From the NCBI RefSeq assembly GCF_001722335.1, contig NZ_MIHA01000004.1:186001-250000 (forward strand): a DNA stretch of 64,000 nucleotides, written 5' to 3'. A model generated the notes under the pieces. The model saw nothing but the letters and a program-made list of their open reading frames with translations, had not been told where the DNA came from and searched no databases. This document shows positions 1 through 8,881 of this stretch, piece after piece. A program made the translations under genes and the position numbers. This stretch comes from Mycolicibacterium flavescens. Its GTDB lineage: Bacteria; Actinomycetota; Actinomycetes; Mycobacteriales; Mycobacteriaceae. Each line of letters starts with the position of its first letter. Position 1 is the first letter of the stretch.

Positions 1-238
1 GGGCGACCTCCAGCGAGTGGGTGAGCCGGGTGCGCGGCGTCTCCCCCTCCCGCGGCCCGACGACCTGCGTCTTGTCGGCCAGCCGGCGCAGCGCCGCGCA
101 GTGCAGCACCCGAGCGCGGTCGCGGGCGAAGTCGGTGCGGTGTTCGGTGGCGGTGCCCGGCAACGCGGCACCCTTGACCGGTTCGACCACCAGCCGCTGC
201 CGGTCGAACTCGTCGTAGGAATCGTCGTTCGCTGCCAC
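1..238 (-). CDS. dgt: dGTP triphosphohydrolase, N-terminal part (runs off the window)
   Basis: Only the first 79 codons are present; the gene continues beyond base 1. The minus strand reads from a GTG at 238 and gives [16 protein letters not shown], then [19 protein letters not shown], then [12 protein letters not shown]. This is the characteristic start of mycobacterial Dgt, an HD-domain enzyme that hydrolyses dGTP to deoxyguanosine and triphosphate; the His in RLTHSLEV begins the HD metal site. The start is inferred: GTG at 238 precedes the first conserved residues and no ATG lies nearby. It is divergent from the TPM-domain gene, as dgt is from Rv2345 in M. tuberculosis. The metal-binding HD pair itself lies outside the window. 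Confidence 0.85.
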   Translation of the reverse strand, partial: MAANDDSYDEFDRQRLVVEPVKGAALPGTATEHRTDFARDRARVLHCAALRRLADKTQVVGPREGETPRTRLTHSLEVA

Positions 239-311
239 CGACGCACAGTCTGCCAGCACGGTTGCCCGGTGCGGCGGGGCCGGCGGCCCGTTCGGCACTA
301 GATTGGCGATC

Positions 312-2312
312 ATGCGCCTCGCCCGTCTGTTCAGCGTGATGCTCACGGTGCTGGCCGCCGGCCTGCTGCTCGCGCCCACGACCGCCGCCGAACGGCCGCT
401 GCGGCTGGGCGGCTACGTCACCGACGACGCCGGTGTGCTCAGCGCCGCCGACCTCGGGCGGGTCACGTCGGCCATCGACACCCTCTACGCCGACGCCAGG
501 ACCCGGCTGTGGGTGGTCTACGTCGACTCATTCGACGGGCAGTCGGCGCAGTCGTGGGCGACCGCGACCCGCCAGCGCAGCGACCTCGGTGACTTCGACG
601 CGCTGCTGGCGGTGGCCACCGTCGACCGCGCGTACGCGTTCCTGGTGCCCGACAGCGCCACCGATCTGAGCGCGAACCGGGTGGACAGCATCCGGCGCAA
701 CGACATCGAACCCGCGCTGCGCCAGGACGACTGGGCCGGCGCGGCGGTGGCGGCCGCGACGGGGCTCGGCGAGCGTCCCGGTTCGGGCACGGGCATCAGC
801 GGGTTCGCGGTGCTGGCGATCCTGGCCGTGATCGGGGTCGGGTTGGTGGGGCTGCTGCTGTGGCGTCGACGGCGCAAGCGCAAGCGTCGCGAAGCCGAGT
901 TCGCCGCGGCCCGCCGGGTGGACCCGACCGATCCGCAGGCGTTGGCCGCGGTGTCCCTGGACGCGCTTGACGACCTGTCCAAGGCGATGGTGGTCGAGGT
1001 CGACAACGCCGTGCGCACCAGCGAACACGAACTCGAGTTGGCCGTCGAGGAGTTCGGCAAGGAGCGCACCGAACCGTTCACCCGCGCGGTGGCCAACGCC
1101 AAAACGACGCTGACTCAGGCGTTCAACGTCCGCCAGATCCTCGACGACGCGATCCCCGAGACACCGGCACAGCGCCGCGACCTGCTGACCCGGGTGGTGG
1201 TGGCCGCCGGTAAGGCCGACCGCGAACTCGAATCGCAGAGCGAGGCGTTCGCCAAGCTGCGCGACCTCGTGATCAACGCGCCGAGCCGCCTGGACACGAT
1301 GACCCAGCAGATCGTCGACATCACCGCCCGACTGGACGCCTCAGGGCAGAAGCTCGACGAATTGCACCGCGAATTCGACGTCGCGGCACTGACTTCGGTG
1401 GCCGGCAACGTCGACGCGGCCAAGGAGCTGCTGAGCTTCGCCGACGAGAACATCACCCGCGGCCGCGAGTTGGCCAACCGGCCGGTGGCCGGGCAGCAGA
1501 CCGAGCTGATCGACTCGGTGCGGGCGGCCGAGTCGGCGCTGCTGCAGGCCCGGTCGCTGCTGGACGCGGTCGACAGCGCCGCCAGCGACATCCGCCGGGC
1601 CGCATCGCACCTGCCCGCGGCGATCGAGGACATCCAGAACGGCATCAGGCAGGCCGGGACGCTGCTGGCGCAGGGTTCGACGCCGCAGCGCGCCGAGCTC
1701 GAGCGGGCCCGCGACGCCGCGGCCGCCGCGGTGGCCACCGCGCAGCGCACCGGCCAGGTGGACCCACTGGGCGCGTTCACCGAGTTGACCAAGGCCGACG
1801 CCGACCTGGACCGGCTGCTCGCCGCGGTCGAGGAGGCCCGCGAGGCCGCCGAGCGGCTCAACCGCGCGCTCGACGAGGCGTTGTTCACCGCCCGGTCGCG
1901 GGTGCGGTCGGTCAGCGACTTCATCGACACCCGGCGCGGCGCGGTCGGCCCGGAGGCCCGCACCCGGCTGGCCGAGGCGGTGCGGCAACTCGGCGCCGCG
2001 GAGAACAAGCGGGCGACCGATCCGGCCGAGGCGATCGCGCACGCCAACGGCGCGGCGATGCTGGCGTCTCAGGCGCAGACACTGGCCAACAACGACGTGC
2101 ACAACGCGCAGAACACGTTCATGGGCCCGCACGGCGGGGGCGGCGGCGGCAACATGGGCGCGATCCTCGGCGGCATCCTGATCGGCAACATCCTCAGCGG
2201 CGGGATGCGCGGCGGCTTCGGCGGTGGTTTCGGCGGGGGCGGGTTCAATCCCGGTTCGTTCGGCGGTTCCGGGGGTGGCGGGGGCATGTTCGGCGGCGGC
2301 GGCCGCTTCTAG
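312..2312 (+). CDS. TPM-domain membrane protein with glycine-rich tail (Rv2345-like)
   Basis: This 666-aa protein starts at ATG 312; an in-frame TTG at 303 adds three residues and is less likely. A signal peptide ([17 protein letters not shown]) ends near an AA site at about residue 27. A TPM fold (about residues 30-145; [17 protein letters not shown] and a YVDSF-like strand) follows, then a transmembrane helix at about 160-180 and a basic RRRRKRKRR stop-transfer. A long alanine-rich helical, probably coiled-coil region spans about 200-590. The last 60 residues are almost all Gly, Phe and Asn. TPM proteins are linked to membrane-associated assembly or repair, but no enzymatic role is established for this one. 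Length and place next to dgt match Rv2345. The domain would face outside, with the coiled coil inside. Confidence 0.8.
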   Translation: MRLARLFSVMLTVLAAGLLLAPTTAAERPLRLGGYVTDDAGVLSAADLGRVTSAIDTLYADARTRLWVVYVDSFDGQSAQSWATATRQRSDLGDFDALLAVATVDRAYAFLVPDSATDLSANRVDSIRRNDIEPALRQDDWAGAAVAAATGLGERPGSGTGISGFAVLAILAVIGVGLVGLLLWRRRRKRKRREAEFAAARRVDPTDPQALAAVSLDALDDLSKAMVVEVDNAVRTSEHELELAVEEFGKERTEPFTRAVANAKTTLTQAFNVRQILDDAIPETPAQRRDLLTRVVVAAGKADRELESQSEAFAKLRDLVINAPSRLDTMTQQIVDITARLDASGQKLDELHREFDVAALTSVAGNVDAAKELLSFADENITRGRELANRPVAGQQTELIDSVRAAESALLQARSLLDAVDSAASDIRRAASHLPAAIEDIQNGIRQAGTLLAQGSTPQRAELERARDAAAAAVATAQRTGQVDPLGAFTELTKADADLDRLLAAVEEAREAAERLNRALDEALFTARSRVRSVSDFIDTRRGAVGPEARTRLAEAVRQLGAAENKRATDPAEAIAHANGAAMLASQAQTLANNDVHNAQNTFMGPHGGGGGGNMGAILGGILIGNILSGGMRGGFGGGFGGGGFNPGSFGGSGGGGGMFGGGGRF

Positions 2313-2330
2313 ACCCCGCCGCCACTGCCG

Positions 2331-2390
2331 GCGAGCAGACGCGAAGTGCCCCCAAAAGCCGCGAAATTAGGGCACTTTGCGACTGCTCGG
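2331..2390. repeat. 60-bp hairpin repeat, copy 1
   Basis: Arms 2331-2350 and 2371-2390 are inverted repeats (17 of 20 positions match; core AGTGCC/GGCACT) around a 20-base A/C-rich loop. A second copy lies at 63585-63644 in the opposite orientation. Both sit between the 3' ends of convergent genes, here the TPM gene and glyS, so a bidirectional terminator role is plausible. There is no U-run, which is usual for mycobacterial terminators. Confidence 0.8.
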
Positions 2391-2408
2391 CAGGATTTCG
2401 GCAGCCCT

Positions 2409-3803
2409 TCAGCAGCCCTTCAGCCGCGCGGCCAGGTAGTCACTGACCTGATCGAGTGCCACCCGGTCCTGGGTCATCGCGTCGCGCTCGCGGATCGTGA
2501 CGGCCTGGTCCTCGAGCGTGTCGAAGTCGACGGTCACGCAGAACGGCGTGCCGATCTCGTCCTGGCGGCGATACCGGCGGCCGATGGCGCCGGCGTCGTC
2601 GAACTCGACGTTCCAGCACTTGCGCAGTTCGGCGGCCAGGTCGCGGGCCCTGGGTGAGAGCGCCTCGTTGCGCGACAGCGGCAGCACCGCGGCCTTGACC
2701 GGTGAGAGCCGCGGGTCCAGGCGCAGCACGGTGCGCTTGTCGACGCCGCCCTTGGCGTTGGGCGCCTCGTCCTCGGCGTAGGCGTCGACCAGGAACGCCA
2801 TGAACGACCGCGTCAGCCCCGCTGCGGGTTCGATCACGTACGGCACGTAGCGGGTGTCGTTGGCCTGATCGTAGTAGGACAGGTCGGTACCGGAATGCTT
2901 TGTGTGCGTTGACAAGTCGAAGTCAGTCCGGTTGGCGACACCTTCGAGTTCACCCCACGGGTTGCCGGCGAACCCGAACTTGTACTCGATGTCGACGGTG
3001 CGGTCGGAGTAGTGCGACAGCTTCTCTTTCGGGTGTTCGTAGAGCCGCAGGTTGTCGCGGTCGATGCCGAGGTCGACGTACCACTGCAGCCGCTCGTCGA
3101 TCCAGTACTGGTGCCACTCGCGGGCGGTCGACGGTTCGACAAAGAACTCCATCTCCATCTGCTCGAACTCGCGGGTGCGGAAGATGAAGTTGCCGGGGGT
3201 GATCTCGTTGCGGAAGCTCTTACCGGTCTGCGCGATGCCGAACGGCGGCTTCTTGCGCTGCGTGGTCACCACGTTGGCGAAGTTGACGAAGATGCCCTGC
3301 GCGGTCTCCGGCCGCAGGTAGTGCAGCCCCTCCTCGGTCTCGATCGGGCCGAGGTAGGTCTTGAGCATCATGTTGAAGTCGCGCGGTTCGGTCCACTGCC
3401 CCTTGGTGCCGCAGTCCGGGCAGTTGATCTCGTCCATCGTCACCGAGTCGGGATCGGAGATCCCCTTCTTCTCGGCGTACGCCTCCTGCATGTGGTCCTG
3501 CCGGTGGCGCTTGTGGCAGTTCAGGCACTCGACCAGCGGGTCGTTGAACACGTCGACGTGACCCGAGGCCACCCACACCTCGCGCGGCAGGATGATCGAG
3601 CTGTCCAGGCCGACGACGTCGTCGCGGCTGGTGACCACCGAGCGCCACCACTGACGCTTGATGTTCTCCTTGAGTTCCACCCCGAGCGGCCCGTAGTCCC
3701 ACGCCGACTTGGTGCCGCCGTAGATCTCCCCGGCCTGATAAACCAGACCGCGCCGCTTGGCGAGGTTCGCGACGGTGTCGATGATCGAAGAAGACTGAGC
3801 CAC
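2409..3803 (-). CDS. glyS: glycyl-tRNA synthetase (class II, alpha2 type)
   Basis: This 464-aa enzyme charges tRNA-Gly. The start is the GTG at 3803 ([20 protein letters not shown]), which matches the family N-terminus; the frame stays open upstream but the extra residues look like read-through. Family signatures include [14 protein letters not shown] near the N-terminus, motif 2 ([25 protein letters not shown]), and motif 3 near [10 protein letters not shown]. The zinc-type cysteines CLNC and CPDC lie in the insert at about residues 100-150. Length matches M. tuberculosis GlyS (463 aa). The 3' end faces the TPM gene across the hairpin repeat, and the 5' end is divergent from smtB-zur, with only 71 bases between the two start codons. 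Confidence 0.95.
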   Translation of the reverse strand: MAQSSSIIDTVANLAKRRGLVYQAGEIYGGTKSAWDYGPLGVELKENIKRQWWRSVVTSRDDVVGLDSSIILPREVWVASGHVDVFNDPLVECLNCHKRHRQDHMQEAYAEKKGISDPDSVTMDEINCPDCGTKGQWTEPRDFNMMLKTYLGPIETEEGLHYLRPETAQGIFVNFANVVTTQRKKPPFGIAQTGKSFRNEITPGNFIFRTREFEQMEMEFFVEPSTAREWHQYWIDERLQWYVDLGIDRDNLRLYEHPKEKLSHYSDRTVDIEYKFGFAGNPWGELEGVANRTDFDLSTHTKHSGTDLSYYDQANDTRYVPYVIEPAAGLTRSFMAFLVDAYAEDEAPNAKGGVDKRTVLRLDPRLSPVKAAVLPLSRNEALSPRARDLAAELRKCWNVEFDDAGAIGRRYRRQDEIGTPFCVTVDFDTLEDQAVTIRERDAMTQDRVALDQVSDYLAARLKGC

Positions 3804-3836
3804 GAGTGCACAGCGTAGCGATCCCCCTCCGCGGCG

Positions 3837-3864
3837 TTGACATGCAGGGACACGCATGTATTGT
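3837..3864 (+). promoter_or_regulatory. smtB-zur promoter with inverted repeat in the spacer
   Basis: TTGACA at 3837-3842 and TATTGT at 3859-3864 are 16 bases apart, a good sigA-type promoter. ACATGC (3840-3845) and GCATGT (3854-3859) form a perfect inverted repeat with an 8-base gap that occupies the spacer, the expected place for an ArsR/SmtB operator. Transcription would begin within a few bases of the ATG at 3875, so the message is probably leaderless or nearly so. Assigning the repeat to SmtB is inference. Confidence 0.6.
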
Positions 3865-3874
3865 TGGCGCCATA

Positions 3875-4243
3875 ATGAAAACCGTTTCCACTTTGCCGGT
3901 GGGGCACGAGGAACCCGCACACGACCACAGCGGCGCACCGTTTCCCGAGGTGCCGACACGTGACGTGCTCGACACCTCCGGGGATCTGCTGCGGGCGCTG
4001 GCGGCGCCGGTGCGGATCGCGATCGTGCTGCAGCTGCGGGTGTCGGCGCGTTGCGTGCACGAACTTGTCGACGCGCTCGCCGTGCCGCAGCCGCTGGTCA
4101 GCCAGCACCTGCGGATCCTCAAGGCGGCCGGGGTGGTCGCCGGTGAGCGGTCGGGCCGCGAGGTGATGTACCGCCTCGTCGACGAGCACCTGGCCGACAT
4201 CGTCGTCGCGGCGGTGACCCACGCGGCCGAAGGCGGGCGATGA
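3875..4243 (+). CDS. smtB: ArsR/SmtB-family zinc-responsive repressor
   Basis: This 122-aa winged-helix repressor resembles Rv2358. ATG 3875 is chosen because the conserved part begins soon after and the promoter -10 ends only 11 bases upstream. The N-terminus is His-rich ([11 protein letters not shown]). The ArsR core is [17 protein letters not shown], the recognition helix region is [17 protein letters not shown], and the wing is [12 protein letters not shown]-terminal acid/His residues ([10 protein letters not shown]) are typical of the alpha-5 zinc site. In mycobacteria SmtB derepresses zur when zinc is abundant. The stop overlaps the zur start (ATGA, 4240-4243), so the two are translationally coupled. 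Confidence 0.88.
   Translation: MKTVSTLPVGHEEPAHDHSGAPFPEVPTRDVLDTSGDLLRALAAPVRIAIVLQLRVSARCVHELVDALAVPQPLVSQHLRILKAAGVVAGERSGREVMYRLVDEHLADIVVAAVTHAAEGGR
3876..3890. promoter_or_regulatory. candidate Zur box at the smtB start
   Basis: TGAAAACCGTTTCCA is a near-perfect palindrome (12 of 15 positions) and resembles the AT-rich TGAAAATCATTTTCA-type Zur site of mycobacteria. It begins inside the smtB ATG, so bound Zur would block the start of this near-leaderless message. This is a match by eye and autoregulation is inferred. Confidence 0.4.
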
Positions 4244-4656
4244 CCACGGTGCCGTCCTCGACCGGCGTGCGCGCGACCCGGCAGCGCGCGGCGATCTCGG
4301 CGCTGCTGGAGAAGGTCGACGAGTTCCGCTCCGCCCAGGAACTGCACGACGAACTGCGCCGCCGCGGTGAGGCCATCGGGTTGACGACGGTCTACCGCAC
4401 GCTGCAGCAGATGGCCGCGGCCGGCGTCGTCGACACTTTGCGCACCGACACCGGCGAATCGGTGTACCGACGCTGCTCCGACGACCACCACCATCACCTG
4501 GTGTGCCGGTTGTGCGGGTCGGCGGTGGAGATTCAGGGCGGCGACGTCGAGGACTGGACCGACCGCGTCGCGCGCGAGCACAACTTCTCCGACGTCAGCC
4601 ACACCATCGAGATCTTCGGTGTGTGCGGCGACTGCACGGGCAAGTCAGCCGATTAG
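4240..4656 (+). CDS. zur: zinc uptake regulator Zur (FurB)
   Basis: This 138-aa Fur-family regulator represses zinc uptake genes and zinc-free ribosomal protein paralogues when zinc is bound. A winged-helix N-terminal domain (about residues 8-85; LTTVYRTLQQMAAAGVV recognition region) is followed by the dimerisation domain. That domain has the metal site DDHHHHLVCRLCG at about 81-93 and the second cysteine pair CGDC near the C-terminus, which form the structural zinc site. Length and position directly after smtB match Rv2359. The last 12 bases overlap the convergent small gene at 4645-5070. Confidence 0.93.
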   Translation: MTTVPSSTGVRATRQRAAISALLEKVDEFRSAQELHDELRRRGEAIGLTTVYRTLQQMAAAGVVDTLRTDTGESVYRRCSDDHHHHLVCRLCGSAVEIQGGDVEDWTDRVAREHNFSDVSHTIEIFGVCGDCTGKSAD

Positions 4657-5070
4657 CGCGCGACGCACTTCCGCGCCGGTGGCCAGCACCATCAGGATCA
4701 GCGTGCGCAGCGCTTCGTCGGTCAGCCCGGCGGCGGGAAAGTTGTAGCGCAGCAGCACATCCGCAGCCTTTTTGGAGTTGCGCTTGGCGCCGGCGGCGAT
4801 CTGCGCGGGGGCGCTCTTGGTGGTCAGCGACACGGTGCCCAGCAGCGTCTTGTGGGCGTGCTCGGCGACCGCGGCGCGCAGCTTGGCGTCCAGCGGCAGG
4901 TCCCAGGCCAGGATCTGGGTCAACGACACCAGCTCCAGCCCCTCGGCGACCGGGACCGTGCGCAGCGAGGCGAACGTCTCGTCGTGGTGCACGGTGACCG
5001 CGCCGTCGTCCTCGCGGGTCACCGGCAGCACACCGTCGAGGACCTCGCCGAGCCGCTCCTGCAGGCTCAT
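4645..5070 (-). CDS. conserved protein of unknown function (Rv2360c-like)
   Basis: This 141-aa protein starts MSLQERLGEVLDGVLP at ATG 5070. It is predicted soluble and mostly helical, with no signal peptide, cysteine cluster or recognisable catalytic motif; there is a mid-protein basic stretch (AAGAKRNSKKAADVLLR). Size and place between zur and uppS match Rv2360c. The start lies one base beyond the uppS stop, so it is probably the last gene of the recO-uppS transcript. I do not recognise a function. Confidence 0.8.
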   Translation of the reverse strand: MSLQERLGEVLDGVLPVTREDDGAVTVHHDETFASLRTVPVAEGLELVSLTQILAWDLPLDAKLRAAVAEHAHKTLLGTVSLTTKSAPAQIAAGAKRNSKKAADVLLRYNFPAAGLTDEALRTLILMVLATGAEVRRALIG

Positions 5071-5071
5071 G

Positions 5072-5971
5072 TCAGGCCCGTCCGAACCGGCGGTTGCGGT
5101 TGACGTACTCCTCGCACGCCGCCCACAGGTCGCGGCGGTCGTAGTCCGGCCACAGCTTGTCCTGGAACACGAACTCGGCGTAGGCCGCCTGCCACAGCAG
5201 AAAGTTGCTGGCCCGCTGCTCCCCCGATGTCCGGATGAACAGGTCGACGTCGGGGATGTCGGACCGGTGCAGGTGTTTGGCGAAGCTCGCCTCGGTGATG
5301 CGGTCGGGCCTGATCTTGCCGTCGACGGCCAGCTGCGCGAGCTCCCGCGTCGCCTCCACGATCTCGGTGCGCCCACCGTAGTTCACGCAGTAGTTGATCG
5401 TGATGACGTCGTTGCCGACCGTCATCTGCTCGGCGATGTCGAACTCCTTGATCACGCTGCGCCACATCCGCGGCCGCGAACCGACCCAGCGCATCCGCAC
5501 ACCCATGTCGTTGAGGTTCTCGCGGCGCCGGCGCACCACCTCGCGGTTGAACCCCATCAGGAACCGCACCTCCTCGGTGCTGCGTTTCCAGTTCTCGGTG
5601 GAAAACGCGTACACCGTCAGGTGCTTGATCCCGATTTCGATTGCCCCGCAAGTGATGTCGATGAGCACCGCTTCACCCATCTTGTGCCCCTCGGTGCGGT
5701 GCAGGCCGCGCTGGGTGGCCCAGCGACCGTTGCCGTCCATCACGACCGCGACGTGGTTGGGCACCTGGTCGGCCGGTATCCGGGGCGCGGACTCCTTCGA
5801 CGTGTGCTGGGGCGGCCGGGCGAAACGGCCGTTGGTGCCCGCCGGGATCTCCGGGAAAACCACCGGCCACGTCGACTTGTCCGGGAACGTCGGGTAGTCC
5901 TCAGGCGCCGGGGGCAGCTGTGGGTAGGTCCCTTTGCCCTTCTTCTTCAGCCCAGCCCGTTCGCTTGCCAT
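5072..5971 (-). CDS. uppS: long-chain (decaprenyl-type) cis-prenyl diphosphate synthase
   Basis: This 299-aa enzyme extends a short prenyl diphosphate with isopentenyl units in cis configuration to give the C50 lipid carrier of mycobacterial cell-wall synthesis. Visible signatures are [16 protein letters not shown] (catalytic Asp, about residue 80), [18 protein letters not shown]-like [21 protein letters not shown] and the C-terminal [20 protein letters not shown]. The 75-residue Pro-rich N-terminal extension ([16 protein letters not shown]) is also present in Rv2361c (296 aa). The start ATG 5971 lies inside the 3' end of recO (71-base overlap), so the two are probably co-transcribed. Confidence 0.93.
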   Translation of the reverse strand: MASERAGLKKKGKGTYPQLPPAPEDYPTFPDKSTWPVVFPEIPAGTNGRFARPPQHTSKESAPRIPADQVPNHVAVVMDGNGRWATQRGLHRTEGHKMGEAVLIDITCGAIEIGIKHLTVYAFSTENWKRSTEEVRFLMGFNREVVRRRRENLNDMGVRMRWVGSRPRMWRSVIKEFDIAEQMTVGNDVITINYCVNYGGRTEIVEATRELAQLAVDGKIRPDRITEASFAKHLHRSDIPDVDLFIRTSGEQRASNFLLWQAAYAEFVFQDKLWPDYDRRDLWAACEEYVNRNRRFGRA

Positions 5972-6761
5972 GTGGCACATCCTGCCCGACCAGCGACACC
6001 CGCTGCTCGCCGACACTCCTATCGACCCGGTACACCCGTTCGACCAGCGGCAGTGTCCGCAGCTGACGCTCCAAGTGCCACTGCAGATGCGCGGCCACCA
6101 GCCCGCTGGCCTGGCTGCGGTACGACGGCGTCGACGTCTCGGCGTGCGCCCAGTCACCGTCGTGCAGGGCCGCCATCAGGTCCAGCACCCCCTGCGGCGG
6201 CGTGACCGACCCCGACGGCCGGCAGTGCACACACACGCTGCCGCCGGCAGCCACATTGAATGCCCGGTGCGGACCCGGCGCCGCGCAGCGCGCGCACTCG
6301 GTCAACGCCGGTGCCCAGCCCGCGATGCCCATCGCCCGCAACAGATAGGCGTCGAGCACCAGCTCACGCGGCCGGCTGCCGTCGGCGACCGCGCGCAACG
6401 CGGCCACCGTCAACCGGTGCAGCGACGGCATCGGGGCGCGTTCCTCTCCGGCCAGCCGCTCGGCGGTCTCGAGCACCGCGCACGCGCAGGTGTAGCGGCC
6501 GTAGTCGCTGACGATGTCGGAGGCGAACGCGTCGATGGCCTGCACCTGGGTCACGATGTCGAGGTTGCGGCCCGGGTGCAGCTGAACATCGATGTGCGCG
6601 AACGGCTCCAGCCTGGCGCCGAACTTGCTGCGGGTGCGCCGCACCCCCTTGGCCACCGCGCGAACCAGCCCGTGGTCGCGGGTGAGCAGGGTGACGATCC
6701 GGTCGGCCTCGCCAAGCTTGTGCTGGCGCAGCACCACCGCTCGGTCCCGGTACAGCCGCAT
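5901..6761 (-). CDS. recO: DNA repair protein RecO
   Basis: This 286-aa protein mediates loading of RecA on SSB-coated single strands in the RecFOR pathway. The N-terminal OB fold is [27 protein letters not shown], followed by [16 protein letters not shown]. The helical domain contains a four-cysteine zinc knuckle (CARCAAPG ... CVHCRPSG, about residues 160-190). The C-terminal tail beyond [17 protein letters not shown] runs about 25 residues further and overlaps uppS, making this protein about 20 aa longer than the M. tuberculosis one. Order recO-uppS is conserved. It is divergent from the amidase gene. Confidence 0.92.
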   Translation of the reverse strand: MRLYRDRAVVLRQHKLGEADRIVTLLTRDHGLVRAVAKGVRRTRSKFGARLEPFAHIDVQLHPGRNLDIVTQVQAIDAFASDIVSDYGRYTCACAVLETAERLAGEERAPMPSLHRLTVAALRAVADGSRPRELVLDAYLLRAMGIAGWAPALTECARCAAPGPHRAFNVAAGGSVCVHCRPSGSVTPPQGVLDLMAALHDGDWAHAETSTPSYRSQASGLVAAHLQWHLERQLRTLPLVERVYRVDRSVGEQRVSLVGQDVPHGKRTGWAEEEGQRDLPTAAPGA

Positions 6762-6810
6762 GGGTCCAGTCTGGCATTGCGGTCCGTCAGATTCCGGTAC
6801 GCACCGCCGA

Positions 6811-6816
6811 TATCCT
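6811..6816 (+). promoter_or_regulatory. -10 element of a probable leaderless amidase message
   Basis: TATCCT (TANNNT) ends 8 bases before the amidase ATG at 6825, so transcription should begin at or just before the start codon. No Shine-Dalgarno sequence is seen. Confidence 0.45.
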
Positions 6817-6824
6817 CGTAACCG

Positions 6825-8318
6825 ATGCCCCAGACAAACCGCTTTCCCACCGTGACTCAACAGCTTTTCCAGCTCGCGAGCGGATCCGCCACGTCGGTGG
6901 AGCTGGTGCAGCGATCGCTCGACGCCATCGCGGCCAGCCAACCGACGCTCAACGCGTTCCGGGTGGTGTTCACCGAACAGGCGCTGGCCGACGCCGCCCG
7001 CGCGGACCGCAAACGCGCCGCGGGTCAAGATCATTCGAAGCATCCGTTGCTGGGCATCCCGATCGCGGTCAAGGACGACGTCGACGTCGCCGGGGTGCCG
7101 ACCCGGTTCGGCGCCGACGGCGCCGTGCGCCCGGCCACCGAGGACAGTGAAGTGGTGCGACGGCTGCGGGCCGCCGGCGCGGTCATCGTCGGCAAGACGA
7201 ACACCTGCGAACTGGGCCAGTGGCCGTTCACCAGCGGACCCGCGTTCGGGCACACCCGCAACCCGTGGTCGCGTGAGCACACCCCGGGCGGTTCGTCGGG
7301 CGGCAGCGCCGCCGCGGTGGCCGCGGGGCTGGTGGCCGCGGCGATCGGCTCCGACGGTGCCGGCAGCGTGCGCATCCCCGCGGCGTGGACACATCTGGTC
7401 GGCATCAAACCGCAGCGCGGACGCATCTCGACCTGGCCGCTGCCCGAGGCGTTCAACGGCATCACCGTCAACGGCGTCCTGGCCCGCACGGTCACCGACG
7501 CCGCGCTGGTGCTCGACGCGGCGTCGGGCAACGTCGCCGGTGACCGGCATCAGCCGCCGCAGGTGCAGATCTCCGACTACGTCTCGCAGGCGCCCGGCCC
7601 GCTGCGGATCGCGCTGTCGACGAAGTTCCCGTTCACGGTGTTTCGGGCCAAGCTGCATCCCGAGATCCGCGCGGCGATGTCGGTGGTGGCCGACCAGCTC
7701 GAACAGCTCGGGCACCACATCGTCGCCGCCGACCCCGACTACAGCCTCGAGATGTCGTGGAACTTCCTGTCGCGGTCGACGTCGGGGCTGCTCGAGTGGG
7801 CCGAACGGCTCGGCCCGGGCGCGCAGCTGGACCCGCGCACCAAAGCCAACCTGCGCACCGGCCGCCTGCTGTCGGAGCACGTGCTGCGCAAGGCCCGCGC
7901 CCGCGAGGCCCGCGCGCACCGCCGGATCGGCTACATCTTCAACATCGCCGACGTGGTGCTGGCCCCGACCACCGCGCAGCCGGCGCCGCCGGTGCACGAC
8001 TTCGACCACCGCGGCGGGTTGTCGACCGACCGCACGATGATCAAGGCGTGCCCGGTGACCTGGCCGTGGAACCTGCTGGGCTGGCCGTCGATCAACGTGC
8101 CCGCGGGATTCACCTCCGAGGGCCTGCCGATCGGCGTGCAGCTGATGGGCCCGGCAAACAGCGAACCGCTGCTGGTGTCGCTGGCCGCCGAGCTGGAGGC
8201 GATCAACGGCTGGGCCATGCGCCAGCCCGATCCGTGGTGGCTGCCGCCGGCCGGCCCCGAGACCGCGAAATCATCGGACCGGCCGGTAACCCGCAACGTC
8301 TCGCACGAGGTCGCGTAA
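6825..8318 (+). CDS. amiA2: amidase-signature family amidase (AmiA2-like)
   Basis: This 497-aa enzyme hydrolyses carboxamides through a Ser-cisSer-Lys triad. The catalytic Lys lies in PIAVKDDVDVAG (about residue 80). The glycine/serine signature GGSSGGSAAAVAAGLV is at about 155-170, and the nucleophile region GSDGAGSVRIPAA is at about 180. The substrate is not predictable. It corresponds in position and orientation to Rv2363, between recO and era. The gene appears to start a leaderless message from the -10 at 6811, and its stop codon overlaps the -10 of the following secreted protein. Confidence 0.9.
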   Translation: MPQTNRFPTVTQQLFQLASGSATSVELVQRSLDAIAASQPTLNAFRVVFTEQALADAARADRKRAAGQDHSKHPLLGIPIAVKDDVDVAGVPTRFGADGAVRPATEDSEVVRRLRAAGAVIVGKTNTCELGQWPFTSGPAFGHTRNPWSREHTPGGSSGGSAAAVAAGLVAAAIGSDGAGSVRIPAAWTHLVGIKPQRGRISTWPLPEAFNGITVNGVLARTVTDAALVLDAASGNVAGDRHQPPQVQISDYVSQAPGPLRIALSTKFPFTVFRAKLHPEIRAAMSVVADQLEQLGHHIVAADPDYSLEMSWNFLSRSTSGLLEWAERLGPGAQLDPRTKANLRTGRLLSEHVLRKARAREARAHRRIGYIFNIADVVLAPTTAQPAPPVHDFDHRGGLSTDRTMIKACPVTWPWNLLGWPSINVPAGFTSEGLPIGVQLMGPANSEPLLVSLAAELEAINGWAMRQPDPWWLPPAGPETAKSSDRPVTRNVSHEVA

Positions 8319-8321
8319 AGT
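8316..8321 (+). promoter_or_regulatory. -10 element overlapping the amidase stop codon
   Basis: TAAAGT overlaps the amidase TAA and ends 8 bases before ATG 8330, so the CAP gene can be transcribed as its own leaderless message as well as by read-through. Confidence 0.4.
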
Positions 8322-8329
8322 CTTGCGCC

Positions 8330-8878
8330 ATGAGGTCGCGACGTGGCGTATTGGCGATGACGGTGCTGGCTCTGACCTGCGGCGCGGTGGTCGGCGCCCC
8401 GGCCGCCGGGGCGGACAACAAGCGCCTCAACGACGGCGTGGTGGCCAACGTGTACACCGTGAAGTCGCAGGCCGGGTGCGACACCGACATCGAGATCAAC
8501 CCGAAGCTGCGGCTGGCCGCCGAGTGGCACACCAACGACGTGCTCAACAACCGCGCACTCAACGGTGACATCGGCTCGGACGGCACCACCGTGGCCGACC
8601 GCGCCCGCAACGCCGGCTATGTCGGCGAGGTCGCCGAGACGGTCGCCATCAACCCGGCGCTGGCGATCAGCGGCATCGAGCTGATCAACCAGTGGTACCA
8701 CCGGCCCGACTACTACGGGATCATGTCCGACTGCTCCAACGTCGACATCGGCGTGTGGTCGGCCAACGCGCTCGACCGCACCGTCGTGGTGGCGGTCTAC
8801 GGCAAGGGCGACGCCGCCCCACCCGTCCCCGGGCCCGGTAGGCCGTTCGGCCAGCCCGGCTCCGGCGCCCAGAGCTGA
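8330..8878 (+). CDS. secreted CAP (SCP/PR-1-like) domain protein
   Basis: This 182-aa exported protein starts MRSRRGVLAMTVLALTCGAV, with signal cleavage expected after AGA at about residue 28. The mature part holds a short CAP-type fold: LRLAAEWHTNDVLNN early, then VGEVAETVAINPALAISGIELINQWYHRPDYY, where His and Tyr correspond to the CAP helix contacts, and a C-terminal strand DIGVWSANAL. Two cysteines (in AGCDTD and SDCSNVD) could pair. The C-terminus is Pro/Gly-rich. CAP proteins are secreted with diverse roles; no catalytic activity is predicted. It has no counterpart between amiA2 and era in M. tuberculosis, so it marks a lineage-specific insertion. Confidence 0.75.
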   Translation: MRSRRGVLAMTVLALTCGAVVGAPAAGADNKRLNDGVVANVYTVKSQAGCDTDIEINPKLRLAAEWHTNDVLNNRALNGDIGSDGTTVADRARNAGYVGEVAETVAINPALAISGIELINQWYHRPDYYGIMSDCSNVDIGVWSANALDRTVVVAVYGKGDAAPPVPGPGRPFGQPGSGAQS

Positions 8879-8881
8879 TCG

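Noticed and set aside
17..301. 94-codon plus-strand frame at the left edge
   Set aside because: It is antisense to the conserved dgt N-terminus and has no similarity of its own.
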